From: Ahrensia sp.
GTDB lineage: Bacteria > Pseudomonadota > Alphaproteobacteria > Rhizobiales > Rhizobiaceae
Length of the DNA: 8,233 nucleotides
Direction: 5' to 3'
Assembly: GCA_003233475.1 (NCBI GenBank)
Contig: QILU01000018.1
Location: 1-8,233, forward strand
Made by a program: the position numbers and the translations under genes. The notes under the pieces are model-generated. The model searched no databases. It saw nothing but the letters and a program-made list of their open reading frames with translations, and was not told where the DNA came from. Below are positions 1-7,337 of this stretch, piece by piece (within the stretch, counting starts at the first letter, position 1; each line of letters begins with the position of its first letter).

Positions 1-1202
1 ACGACACGTTTGGCCTCGGTCATTTGCGCCGTTGCCGTACTATCGCCCATGCGCTTGTGGAACGGTTCAAGGGGCTGACGGTTCTCATTATATCGGGTTC
101 GCAAATTGCCGGCGCCTTCGGCTTTAAGGCCCGGGTTGATTTTGTAAAAATTCCCAGCGTTATCAAACTTTATTCCGGTGATTATACTTCGGTCAGTGAT
201 CACATCGATATCCAGGACACCCTTGCCATGCGCGAAGGGTTAATTATGGAAACCGCCATTCTCTTTGATCCGGATATTTTCATTGTGGATAAAGAACCCA
301 TGGGCCTTCGCGGGGAAGTGGAGAAAACCCTCATCGCCCTGCAAATGAAAGGATGCAAAACTATTCTCGGCCTGCGAGATGTGCTGGATTCACCAAAATT
401 GCTGGAAGAAGAATGGGGCAAAAAAGGGGTAATCGAAAAAATCGCAGGCCTTTACGATGAAGTGTGGATTTATGGCCCGGAAAATTTCTGGAACCCACTG
501 CAAGGCCTCGATGTACCCAAACGCATTCTTCAAAACACCCATTATACCGGTTTCCTGGAGCGGGAAATACCAACCCGGGAATCACCCCATCAACACCAAT
601 TGCCGGATGATTATATACTGGTTACTGCCGGAGGCGGAGGGGATGGAGCAGACCTCATGTCCATGGTGCTCGCCGCCCGCGAATTTGATCGAAATTTAAT
701 TTATCCTCTTGTGATGGTTCCGGGCCCATTCATGAAAAGCGAACAACGGGAAGACATTCACCGCCGCGCGGCCATATTGCCAAATATCACCGTAATTGAC
801 TTCGACAACGCCCTTGAAACCATAATGGATGGCGCGTCCGCTGTTGTCGGTATGTGCGGATACAACACATTTTGCGAAATCATAAGTTTCGACAAACCAA
901 CACTGTTTGTCCCGCGCACCCAGCCGCGTAAAGAACAACTTATCCGCGCCACCCGCGCCAGCGAGTTGGGTCTTACCAAGGTTCTCGATACCGATAAAGC
1001 CATTGATCCATCCAAAATGGCCGATGCACTTCACGCCCTGCCACACACTCCTCCACCCTCAATGGCGGATTGGAAAATCGGCCTCAATGGTCTCGATACA
1101 ATCTGCAACCGTGTCGAGCACCTGCTTAACCCGCATCCGATTGAGTTGAACAATGACGGTGATCAGCAAACCGTTGTACACGCCGAATCCGACATCATAT
1201 GA
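1..1202 (+). CDS. MurG/GT28-like glycosyltransferase (COG4671 type), 5' truncated by window edge
   Basis: This is a predicted GT-B glycosyltransferase that would move a sugar from a nucleotide-sugar to a lipid-linked or glycan acceptor at the inner membrane. The frame is open to the left edge. Bases 3-35 read DTFGLGHLRRC, the N-terminal glycine/histidine loop of this family, so the TTG at 24 is not the real start and only a few residues are missing. The C-terminal domain opens with a Gly-rich loop GGGGDGAD (630-653). It carries the donor-binding signature GYNTFCE (858-878), followed by VPRTQPRKEQ, as in MurG-like and COG4671 proteins. About 399 residues are visible, close to family length. 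The stop overlaps the next start as ATGA (1199-1202), indicating translational coupling. Family assignment is firm; sugar and acceptor are unknown. Confidence 0.85.
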   Translation, partial: DTFGLGHLRRCRTIAHALVERFKGLTVLIISGSQIAGAFGFKARVDFVKIPSVIKLYSGDYTSVSDHIDIQDTLAMREGLIMETAILFDPDIFIVDKEPMGLRGEVEKTLIALQMKGCKTILGLRDVLDSPKLLEEEWGKKGVIEKIAGLYDEVWIYGPENFWNPLQGLDVPKRILQNTHYTGFLEREIPTRESPHQHQLPDDYILVTAGGGGDGADLMSMVLAAREFDRNLIYPLVMVPGPFMKSEQREDIHRRAAILPNITVIDFDNALETIMDGASAVVGMCGYNTFCEIISFDKPTLFVPRTQPRKEQLIRATRASELGLTKVLDTDKAIDPSKMADALHALPHTPPPSMADWKIGLNGLDTICNRVEHLLNPHPIELNNDGDQQTVVHAESDII

Positions 1203-2446
1203 AAAAAAGAAATTCGGGAAAAATAGTTATTTTTTTGAAAGGCTACCCGCGGCTTTCCGAAACTTTCATCGCCCAAGAAATACTAAATTTTCAAAATGCC
1301 GGACTGGATTTGCAACTTGTTTCACTGCGCCATTCCACCGATACCAAACGCCACCCTATTCACCATGAAATTACGGCCCCGGTTACCTACCTGCCCGAAT
1401 ATGTACATAACAATTTGGGGCGTTGTTTTTCTGCCTGGCGCAAGGCACGCAAACTGCCCGGATATATAAGGGCGCGCAATATCTGGTTACAAGACCTTAA
1501 ACGAGACCGCACTCGAAACAGGGTTCGCCGCTTTGTTCAATCCCTGGTTGCCGCGACAGAGATCCACGATGATGCCCGCTGGCTTTATGGCCACTTTATT
1601 CACACCCCCGGATCAGTCACCCGTTATACGGGCATAATGCGGGACTTGCCTTTTTCATTTTCCGCCCACGCCAAAGATATTTGGACTTCCCCTGATTGGG
1701 AACTTTCCGAAAAACTAAATGACGCCCGCTGGACAGTGACTTGCACTAAAGGCGGAGCAGAGCATTTGGCTTCCCTTGCAGCCGATAAAAAAGCCGTCCG
1801 GCTTGTCTACCACGGCCTTGATTTAGAACGTTTTCCCCCACCGGTTTCCAGTCCTTCAAGCCGCACAGGAAAAAATGCCAATGAGCCTGTTCAACTTCTA
1901 AGCGTAGGCCGGGCGGTTGAAAAAAAAGGCCTGGACACATTATTGGAGGCGCTGGCCCTGTTACCAAAATCTCTTCACTGGCACTGGACCCACATTGCTG
2001 GCGGGCCCCTTTTGGGTGAACTAAAAGCGCAAGGCGAAAAGCTTGGAATTTCCAATAAACTTACTTTTTTGGGCAGCCAGGCCCAGTCGCGCGTTTTGCA
2101 GGCTTATGGAGAATCGGACCTGTTTATTCTGCCCTGCCGCATTGCTGCCGACGGAGACCGCGACGGGTTACCCAATGTTATAGTTGAAGCGCAAAGCCAA
2201 AAACTCCCGGTTATTTCCAGCCCCATATCCGGTATTCCGGAGCTGATTGAGGATCAGGCCAACGGCTTGCTCATCCCTCCGAATTCTCCTCAGGAATTGG
2301 CCAATGCTATTGAAGAATTAGCCCGAGACCCGGCCCGCCGAAAAATAATGGGCAAAGAAGGAATGGCGCGGGTACACAAAAATTTCAACGCAGCTAACGA
2401 AATCTCTTTGTTGTTGGAGTTATTGAGCAATCCCGATGGAAAATAA
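1199..2446 (+). CDS. GT4 family glycosyltransferase
   Basis: A retaining GT-B glycosyltransferase of family GT4, probably adding a sugar during exopolysaccharide or surface-glycan assembly on the cytoplasmic face. The 415 residues show an N-terminal acceptor domain beginning KIVIFLKGYPRLSETFI (8-24). The inter-domain HGLDLERF (205-212) is followed by VGRAVEKKGLDTLLEAL (236-252), typical of GT4 C-terminal domains, and GIPELI (345-350). The EX7E donor motif is present as D322...E330 within DGDRDGLPNVIVEAQ; Asp for the first Glu occurs in related GT4 enzymes, so I do not call it inactive. The ATG overlaps the upstream stop, and no Shine-Dalgarno sequence is evident, consistent with coupling. The start codon lies in an A-rich stretch. 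The gene ends 11 bases inside the next gene. Confidence 0.88.
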   Translation: MKKRNSGKIVIFLKGYPRLSETFIAQEILNFQNAGLDLQLVSLRHSTDTKRHPIHHEITAPVTYLPEYVHNNLGRCFSAWRKARKLPGYIRARNIWLQDLKRDRTRNRVRRFVQSLVAATEIHDDARWLYGHFIHTPGSVTRYTGIMRDLPFSFSAHAKDIWTSPDWELSEKLNDARWTVTCTKGGAEHLASLAADKKAVRLVYHGLDLERFPPPVSSPSSRTGKNANEPVQLLSVGRAVEKKGLDTLLEALALLPKSLHWHWTHIAGGPLLGELKAQGEKLGISNKLTFLGSQAQSRVLQAYGESDLFILPCRIAADGDRDGLPNVIVEAQSQKLPVISSPISGIPELIEDQANGLLIPPNSPQELANAIEELARDPARRKIMGKEGMARVHKNFNAANEISLLLELLSNPDGK

Positions 2447-3609
2447 ACCAAGCCTGTTGTTTTATTTTCTCCACCTGCTTGGAGTGGGTCATGTTTACCG
2501 TGCAAAACGGCTGATCGAAGGCATCGCAAATGCCGGAATTTTGGTGGATGTCATTTACGGCGGCGAACTCATTCCCGGAATAAAATTTAACGCCAGAAGC
2601 GTTCATTACCTTCCCCCCATTCGCGCCGCAGACAACGCCTATTCCTTTTATCTTGATAGGGATGGAAACAAACTCAGTCCCGAATATCAAGAACGCCGAT
2701 GCGTGGAATTATTGAAAATATATGAAGGCCTCAATCCCGATCTTATTTTGATCGAAGCGTTCCCATTTGGCCGCCGTATGGTTCGCAATGAGCTGGCGGC
2801 CCTTTTTAATGCTGCGGCCGCAAGGCAACGTCCACCGCTGATTGTTTCATCGGTGCGCGATATTTTACAGGAGCGCAAAAAGGCGGGCCGGGTGGAAGAA
2901 ACCCGCGATTTGATACAAAGCCATTTTGACCATGTTCTGGTTCATTCGGACCCCGAAATAATACGGTTGAGTGAAACCTTCCCCCTTGCCAAAGAAGTGG
3001 ACGACAAGCTCACCTATACGGGTTTTGTTGTGCCTCAACCAACAGCCAACAGTCCAAACATCGAGCAATTTGATATTATCGTCAGCGCCGGGGGCGGCGC
3101 ATTTGGGGGCGGGACTAATGGAAACATCATTGAAGCTGGCAATCGAACGATCCGATAAACGCTGGTGCCTGGCCACCGGGCCAAATTTTCCGAAAAAAAT
3201 CGTACAGAATTTACAAAAAAATGCCCCCCCTCATGTCACGGTTACCCCACGCCTGGAAAATCTGGCCGCCCATTTGAGCAAAGCAAAAATCAGCATTTCC
3301 CAGTGCGGTTACAACACCGCAATGGATGTTTTAAGCGTGCAGTCAGAAAATTCCAATCGATCATTTAGCGCGGTTTTTGTGCCCTATGATACGGAAGGAC
3401 AAAGCGAGCAATTGCGCCGGGCTGAGCTTCTGGAAAAAGCCGGTTATGCAATTTCCCTGCCCCAATCAAAACTCTCCCCCGCCAGCCTGTCAAAAGCCAT
3501 AGGTGTCGCCAAGAAACTTTCTCCGGTAAACCGCAAAATCAATTTCAACGGGGTGGATAATTCCGCCAAATTTATCCGCCAATGGATTAAAGATAGAAAA
3601 CAAGACTAA
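2436..3609 (+). pseudogene. Second MurG/GT28-like glycosyltransferase, interrupted by a +1 frameshift
   Basis: This is a paralogue of the first gene in the window. The N-terminal part (2436 to about 3113) starts MENKPSLLFYFLHLLGVGH, with the HLLGVGH loop of COG4671-type glycosyltransferases, and reaches VSAGGGAFGGG, the start of the C-terminal domain. This frame then gives 15 unrelated residues and stops at 3156-3158. In the +1 frame the family sequence continues at once as GLMETSLKLA from base 3112. It then shows SQCGYNTAMDVL (about 3295-3330) and VPYDTEGQSEQLRRAELL, the donor-binding signature, to the stop at 3607-3609. Removing one G within 3105-3113 restores about 390 codons, the expected length. 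Both halves look uneroded, so the lesion is either very recent or a sequencing or assembly error at a G-rich run. The first gene half overlaps the upstream GT4 gene by 11 bases. Confidence 0.85.
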
Positions 3610-3638
3610 CCTCAGCGGAAAAACCCACAGAGTATTTC

Positions 3639-4757
3639 ATGAGCAAAATTGCAATTTACGCCCCGATCAAACCTCCGGATCACCCAATCGCTTCTGGTGA
3701 CCGGCTGGTAGCAAAAAATTTGATTAAGGCTCTGACCATCGCCGGACATGAAGTAAAATTAGCCTCCCGTTTCATCGCCTATTCCAAGCGAGAAGCCGAT
3801 GAAATTCTCAAACAAAAAAAACAAGATGCTTTGATTGAGGCGAATACAATTCTCAAAAACCTGCGCACCAACCCGCCGGATTTATGGCTCACCTACCATC
3901 CTTATTGCAAAGCACCCGATTGGATTGGGCCGATTATATCCAAAGCGCTTTCAATTCCCTACCTCACCGTGGAAGCCGCCCGTACCGGGCAGGGATTTGA
4001 AGATGGTAACGACCGGTGGGCCCGTTGGCGTGATGAGGCACAAATCGGAATCCGTAAAGCCGACCATCACATAGCGTTCAAACACACCGACCGTGCCTAT
4101 CTGAAGGGCCTCCTTGGAAGCACGAAGAATATCACGAATATTCCCCCCTTCATTGATACTGCCCTGCCGGAAAGCCTGCCTTCCATTAATCACCCTCCCC
4201 ATTGGCGCCCCGGTGCACCGGTTTTGGTAACAGCCGGTATGATGCGCCCGGGAAAAAAGGTGAAGAATTTTGAGTTGCTGGCAAAGGCGCTCGAACCATT
4301 GCAAAGCCTGCATTGGAATCTTGTGCTTATTGGCGGCGGGCCGGAGGAAGAAACAGTGCACGAATTTTTTGGCTCAATTGATCCTGCCCGCTTGCATTTT
4401 ACAGGTGCCATTTCTCACAATGATGTCTTGGCCCACATGGCAGGGGCAGATTTGTTCGTATGGCCAGGATGGAAAGAACCCATCGGCATGGTCTATATGG
4501 AAGCGCAATTAATGGGGTTGCCCGTCGCCGCGTTACGCTCCATGGGCGTCCCGCTTACCGTTTATCATGGCGAGACGGGCCTATTGGCCGAAGAAAATAA
4601 TGCCGCCGGGTTTAGAGAAAATCTGATGAGTCTGATCTCCCACCCTTCCCTGCGCAAAGATCTGGGACAGACCGCAAAAACAAGCATCCAAACACGCCAT
4701 TCCCTGCACGCCGGAGCGAAGGCATTGCAAAAAGTGCTGGCTCCTTTTTTACCTTAA
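3639..4757 (+). CDS. GT4 family glycosyltransferase
   Basis: A second GT4-type retaining glycosyltransferase, 372 residues, with the expected two-domain GT-B layout. The N-terminus SKIAIYAPIKPPDHPIASG (2-20) forms the first strand and Gly loop. VLVTAGMMRPGKKVKNF (195-211) begins the C-terminal Rossmann domain and LIGGGPEE (230-237) follows. An intact EX7E motif is seen at E280-E288 (EPIGMVYME), with the GETGLLAEE loop at 311-319. It starts 29 bases after the frameshifted gene; a weak CAGAG at 3628-3632 could act as ribosome-binding site. It is not closely similar to the GT4 gene at 1199-2446, so it probably transfers a different sugar or uses a different acceptor. It appears to be the last gene of the glycosyltransferase block. 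Donor sugar cannot be told from sequence. Confidence 0.87.
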   Translation: MSKIAIYAPIKPPDHPIASGDRLVAKNLIKALTIAGHEVKLASRFIAYSKREADEILKQKKQDALIEANTILKNLRTNPPDLWLTYHPYCKAPDWIGPIISKALSIPYLTVEAARTGQGFEDGNDRWARWRDEAQIGIRKADHHIAFKHTDRAYLKGLLGSTKNITNIPPFIDTALPESLPSINHPPHWRPGAPVLVTAGMMRPGKKVKNFELLAKALEPLQSLHWNLVLIGGGPEEETVHEFFGSIDPARLHFTGAISHNDVLAHMAGADLFVWPGWKEPIGMVYMEAQLMGLPVAALRSMGVPLTVYHGETGLLAEENNAAGFRENLMSLISHPSLRKDLGQTAKTSIQTRHSLHAGAKALQKVLAPFLP

Positions 4758-4862
4758 GAAAATCAAGGTTGTGTAATACACGCTCATATGATTCCCATTG
4801 CTCGCAAAACGCTCTAAACAATTCAACAACAAGCTCTCTCCAAACACGACGACCAGGCCCAA
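4758..4862. other. Intergenic gap before the carboxypeptidase gene
   Basis: This 105-base gap separates the glycosyltransferase block from dacA. It holds an 11-base perfect inverted repeat GTGTAATACAC (4771-4781) and, 5 bases further on, TATGAT (4787-4792), which resembles a sigma-70 -10 box. There is no good -35 box at the right spacing, and the repeat has a 1-base centre, so it is not a hairpin terminator. The gap could hold a promoter for dacA-cobW, but the evidence is thin. Confidence 0.25.
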
Positions 4863-5939
4863 ATGCTTCATTTATTCCGCTTAGCTGTTTTTTTAATCAC
4901 CGCACTTTATGCAACTGCTACCCGCGCAGTACCCCATTTATTGATTGATTTGGATTCCGGGAAAGTTCTCTCCCAACAACAGGCATTCGACCTTTGGTAT
5001 CCTGCGTCACTCACCAAGCTGATGACAGCGTATGTTACATTCCGCGCCATCCAGTCTGGAGAAATCAGCTCTTCCAACCCGGTGCGAATTAGCCCGTTAG
5101 CCCATCGCCAGCCACCAGGCCGAATGGGTTATCGCACCGGTACAACTCTCACTATGGAAAACGCGCTAAAATTATTGGTGGTGAAATCTGCCAACGATAT
5201 CGCTGTGGCCATTGGAGAATCTGCTTCAGGCACACTTGAAAACTTCACCCGTCGCATGAACCTTGAAGCGGCCCGACTGGGTATGAGCGATTCCCGGTTT
5301 ACCAATCCCCACGGCCTGCACGACAGGCAACAAGTCACAACAGCCCGTGATCTGGCAATATTGATCAGCGCAATCCACAAAGAGTTTCCACAATACGCTG
5401 GATTGTTCCGCAACCCTTCGGTGTTGGCTCCCAGCCGCACCAAAAAAGGTAAAATCATCAAGCGTAATTTTTATTCCTATAATTTATTGTTGGAACGTTT
5501 TCGCGGCGCAGATGGGTTTAAGACCGGATTTGTTTGCGCTTCGGGTTACAACTATATTGGCTCCGCCACCCGGTCAGGCCGCCGTATTGCTGCAATTGTG
5601 CTGGGCCGGGGTTCCCAAACCTCCAGAGCCGTTGATGCGGCAAAGCTAATAACTGAAGGATTTGAATTGCCTTTGAACAGTGGCATTCCCCTTGATCAGC
5701 TAAAGCCCTCCGGCCCGGTGCCGACAGGACCGCGCAATATGCGAAATATTCTTTGCACAAAAAAAGCCCGTGCAGCCCGTTATGAACCCGGTGCTGGAAA
5801 GGCCATTATCAAATCACCGTGGTTGCAGCCCCGTGTTTTTAACAAACGACCCCTTGCAGTTGTATTTGGTAAAACTTCGCGCCCATCGAGAAAGCAGTCC
5901 AAAATTCGCCTCCCCACTTTCCGCCCCGTTTCCCCGTGA
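4863..5939 (+). CDS. D-alanyl-D-alanine carboxypeptidase, serine peptidase S11 (DacA-like)
   Basis: This penicillin-binding protein removes the terminal D-Ala from peptidoglycan pentapeptides in the periplasm. Residues 1-22 form a signal peptide (MLHLFRLAVFLITALY, with a likely cut after Ala-Thr-Arg-Ala). All three active-site motifs are present: SLTK with nucleophile Ser49 and Lys52, SAN at 109-111, and KTG at 220-222. WYPASLTKLMTAYVTFRA is characteristic of S11. After about residue 270 the protein lacks a recognisable PBP5 beta-sandwich domain or SPOR domain. It ends instead in a basic, proline-rich tail (KTSRPSRKQ, RLPTFRPVSP). At 358 residues it fits the shorter alphaproteobacterial form. 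A weak AGG at 4855-4857 precedes the ATG. The TGA overlaps the GTG of the next gene (GTGA, 5936-5939), so the two are translationally coupled. Confidence 0.93.
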   Translation: MLHLFRLAVFLITALYATATRAVPHLLIDLDSGKVLSQQQAFDLWYPASLTKLMTAYVTFRAIQSGEISSSNPVRISPLAHRQPPGRMGYRTGTTLTMENALKLLVVKSANDIAVAIGESASGTLENFTRRMNLEAARLGMSDSRFTNPHGLHDRQQVTTARDLAILISAIHKEFPQYAGLFRNPSVLAPSRTKKGKIIKRNFYSYNLLLERFRGADGFKTGFVCASGYNYIGSATRSGRRIAAIVLGRGSQTSRAVDAAKLITEGFELPLNSGIPLDQLKPSGPVPTGPRNMRNILCTKKARAARYEPGAGKAIIKSPWLQPRVFNKRPLAVVFGKTSRPSRKQSKIRLPTFRPVSP

Positions 5940-7000
5940 ACAACCCAACTCCAGTATCTTTGATAACCGGGTTTTTGGGCTCAGGAAAAACCACCCTTCT
6001 CAACCGTTTGCTCAACCAGGGCGCATTAAAAGACACAGCACTTATCATCAATGAATTTGGTGATGTGGGCATTGACCACCTTTTGATTGAGACCGCTGAC
6101 GAAGGTATCGTGGAACTATCTGATGGTTGTCTTTGCTGCACCATTCGAGGCGATTTAATTGATACATTCACCCGCCTGCTTAACCGCAACCCCCGCCCCA
6201 AACGCATCGTGATTGAGACCACCGGGCTTGCCGACCCCGCCCCAATTTTACACGCCATTATGGGCCACCCCATATTAAGCGAAGCGCTGCGGCTTGATGG
6301 TGTAATAACTTTGGTGGACGCCGTAAACGGCATGACGACGCTGGACAACCATGAAGAAGCCGTAAAACAGGTGTCAGTCGCCGACCGAATTATCATTACC
6401 AAATCCGGTTTGGAGAAAAACTTGAGCCAAATACGCTCCCGCCTGTGCGCATTAAATCCAAGTGCCAAAATTTACGACAATGTGGTTCAATCTCCCGCAG
6501 TGGAAGAATTGTTCAATTGCGGTCTTTACAATCCGGAAACCAAAACGGCAGATGTCTCCCGCTGGTTAAACGATGAAGCAGGCAAAGATAATCACCAACA
6601 CCATCATCACGACGTAAACCGTCACGATGCCCGTATCCGGGCTTTTAGTTTAACCCACGATCAACCAATCAGCGCCACCACGCTGGCAACCTTTATTGAT
6701 CTTCTTCGTTCTGCCCACGGTCCAAATCTGCTGCGCGTTAAGGGCATTGTAAACATATCCGAACACCCGGAGCGCCCGGTGGTCATTCACGGCGTTCAAC
6801 AGGTTTTCCATCCCCCCGCCACCCTGCCAAATTGGCCGGACAATGATCACCGCACAAGAATAGTAATGATCACAAAAGACCTGTCGGAGGAATTTGTGCA
6901 AAAATTGTTTAATGGTTTAACCGGAAAAATCGGTGTTGATTCTCCGGACAAACAAGCCCTTGATAATAACCCGTTAGCGGTACCGGGGAAAAAATTCTAA
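5936..7000 (+). CDS. CobW/COG0523-family P-loop GTPase, putative metal chaperone
   Basis: A G3E-family GTPase of the CobW/YjiA/ZNG1 type, which in studied members binds zinc, cobalt or other metals and uses GTP to deliver them to client proteins in the cytoplasm. Its 354 residues show Walker A GFLGSGKTT (12-20), NEFGDVGID (39-47), the metal-binding CxCC motif GCLCC (64-68), and ETTGLADPAP (94-103). A histidine cluster, HQHHHHDVNRHD (220-231), links the GTPase domain to the CobW C-terminal domain. The G4 motif, normally N/TKxD, reads TKSG (155-158), so the base-specifying Asp is replaced by Gly. The start is GTG, chosen because it overlaps the upstream stop and leaves the Walker A at the usual distance from the N-terminus; there is no Shine-Dalgarno sequence. 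Which metal and which client it serves cannot be told. Confidence 0.92.
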   Translation: MNNPTPVSLITGFLGSGKTTLLNRLLNQGALKDTALIINEFGDVGIDHLLIETADEGIVELSDGCLCCTIRGDLIDTFTRLLNRNPRPKRIVIETTGLADPAPILHAIMGHPILSEALRLDGVITLVDAVNGMTTLDNHEEAVKQVSVADRIIITKSGLEKNLSQIRSRLCALNPSAKIYDNVVQSPAVEELFNCGLYNPETKTADVSRWLNDEAGKDNHQHHHHDVNRHDARIRAFSLTHDQPISATTLATFIDLLRSAHGPNLLRVKGIVNISEHPERPVVIHGVQQVFHPPATLPNWPDNDHRTRIVMITKDLSEEFVQKLFNGLTGKIGVDSPDKQALDNNPLAVPGKKF

Positions 7001-7239
7001 AGCTTGTTCCCGCATCGTTTGATAAGAAACCGGTATTCGTCCCCTCGGCCGGCCGCTTGAGTCACAAGTTCCTGTCCATATTGCGAACAAAAGTGCGGGA
7101 TGTCCAAAATCGCAAGGGGATCATCTGTATGCACCCAGACCTGCTCTCCCGCGTTCATTTTACGAAGCTGATTACGCGCTTTCAAAACGGGGAGCGGGCA
7201 TTGATAACCGCGCAAGTCTAATTCCAAATCCCGGCCCAT
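6997..7239 (-). CDS. TusA-family sulfur carrier protein
   Basis: A small cytoplasmic sulfur-transfer protein of the TusA/SirA/YeeD family. Members carry a persulfide on a single cysteine for tRNA thiolation, molybdenum cofactor synthesis or other sulfur trafficking. The diagnostic N-terminal motif LDLRGYQCPLPVLKAR is present; Cys14 of CPLP is the predicted sulfur-bearing residue. DDPLAILDIPHFC follows, as in the family. I chose the ATG at 7237-7239, giving 80 residues, the normal family length. A purine-rich AGAAGAAG lies 3 bases upstream, and a candidate promoter lies just beyond. The frame is open further upstream to an ATG at 7317, but that extension (MQKIIFYLTSALVYMEF...) is not family-like. 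No tusBCD genes are nearby. The gene converges on the CobW-family gene and their stop codons overlap by 4 bases. Confidence 0.9.
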   Translation of the reverse strand: MGRDLELDLRGYQCPLPVLKARNQLRKMNAGEQVWVHTDDPLAILDIPHFCSQYGQELVTQAAGRGDEYRFLIKRCGNKL

Positions 7240-7272
7240 TACTTCTTCTAATCCCATCCATAAACAAAATTC

Positions 7273-7301
7273 CATATACACCAAAGCGCTGGTAAGGTAA
7301 A
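7273..7301 (-). promoter_or_regulatory. Candidate sigma-70-like promoter for the tusA-like gene
   Basis: Read on the minus strand, TTTACC (7301-7296) is followed after exactly 17 bases by TATATG (7278-7273). Each box matches 4 of 6 consensus positions. Transcription would begin near 7266, leaving a leader of about 27 bases before the ATG at 7239 and excluding the longer upstream starts. This is by eye only; alphaproteobacterial promoters are often more degenerate. Confidence 0.35.
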
Positions 7302-7337
7302 AAATGATTTTCTGCACTGCTGATAAGAGGTATTAAA

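Noticed and set aside
24..26. TTG as the start codon of the first glycosyltransferase gene
   Set aside because: The frame is open to the left edge and encodes the conserved DTFGLGH segment upstream, so the gene is cut by the window rather than starting here.
1199..1240. A7 and T7 runs at the start of the first GT4 gene as a phase-variable tract
   Set aside because: Runs of seven bases in an AT-rich gene start are common, the frame is intact, and nothing shows length variation.
2154..2190. Asp in place of the first Glu of the EX7E motif as a sign of an inactive GT4 enzyme
   Set aside because: Active-looking relatives often have Asp here (DG.P....E), and the rest of the protein is well kept.
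6593..6630. CAC/CAT-rich stretch as a DNA repeat
   Set aside because: It simply encodes the histidine cluster typical of CobW-family metal chaperones; the codons are mixed and there is no unit repeat.
7240..7317. Longer N-terminus for the tusA-like gene, from the ATG at 7317
   Set aside because: It would give an atypical hydrophobic extension of 26 residues, lies over the promoter candidate, and the 80-residue form matches family length.
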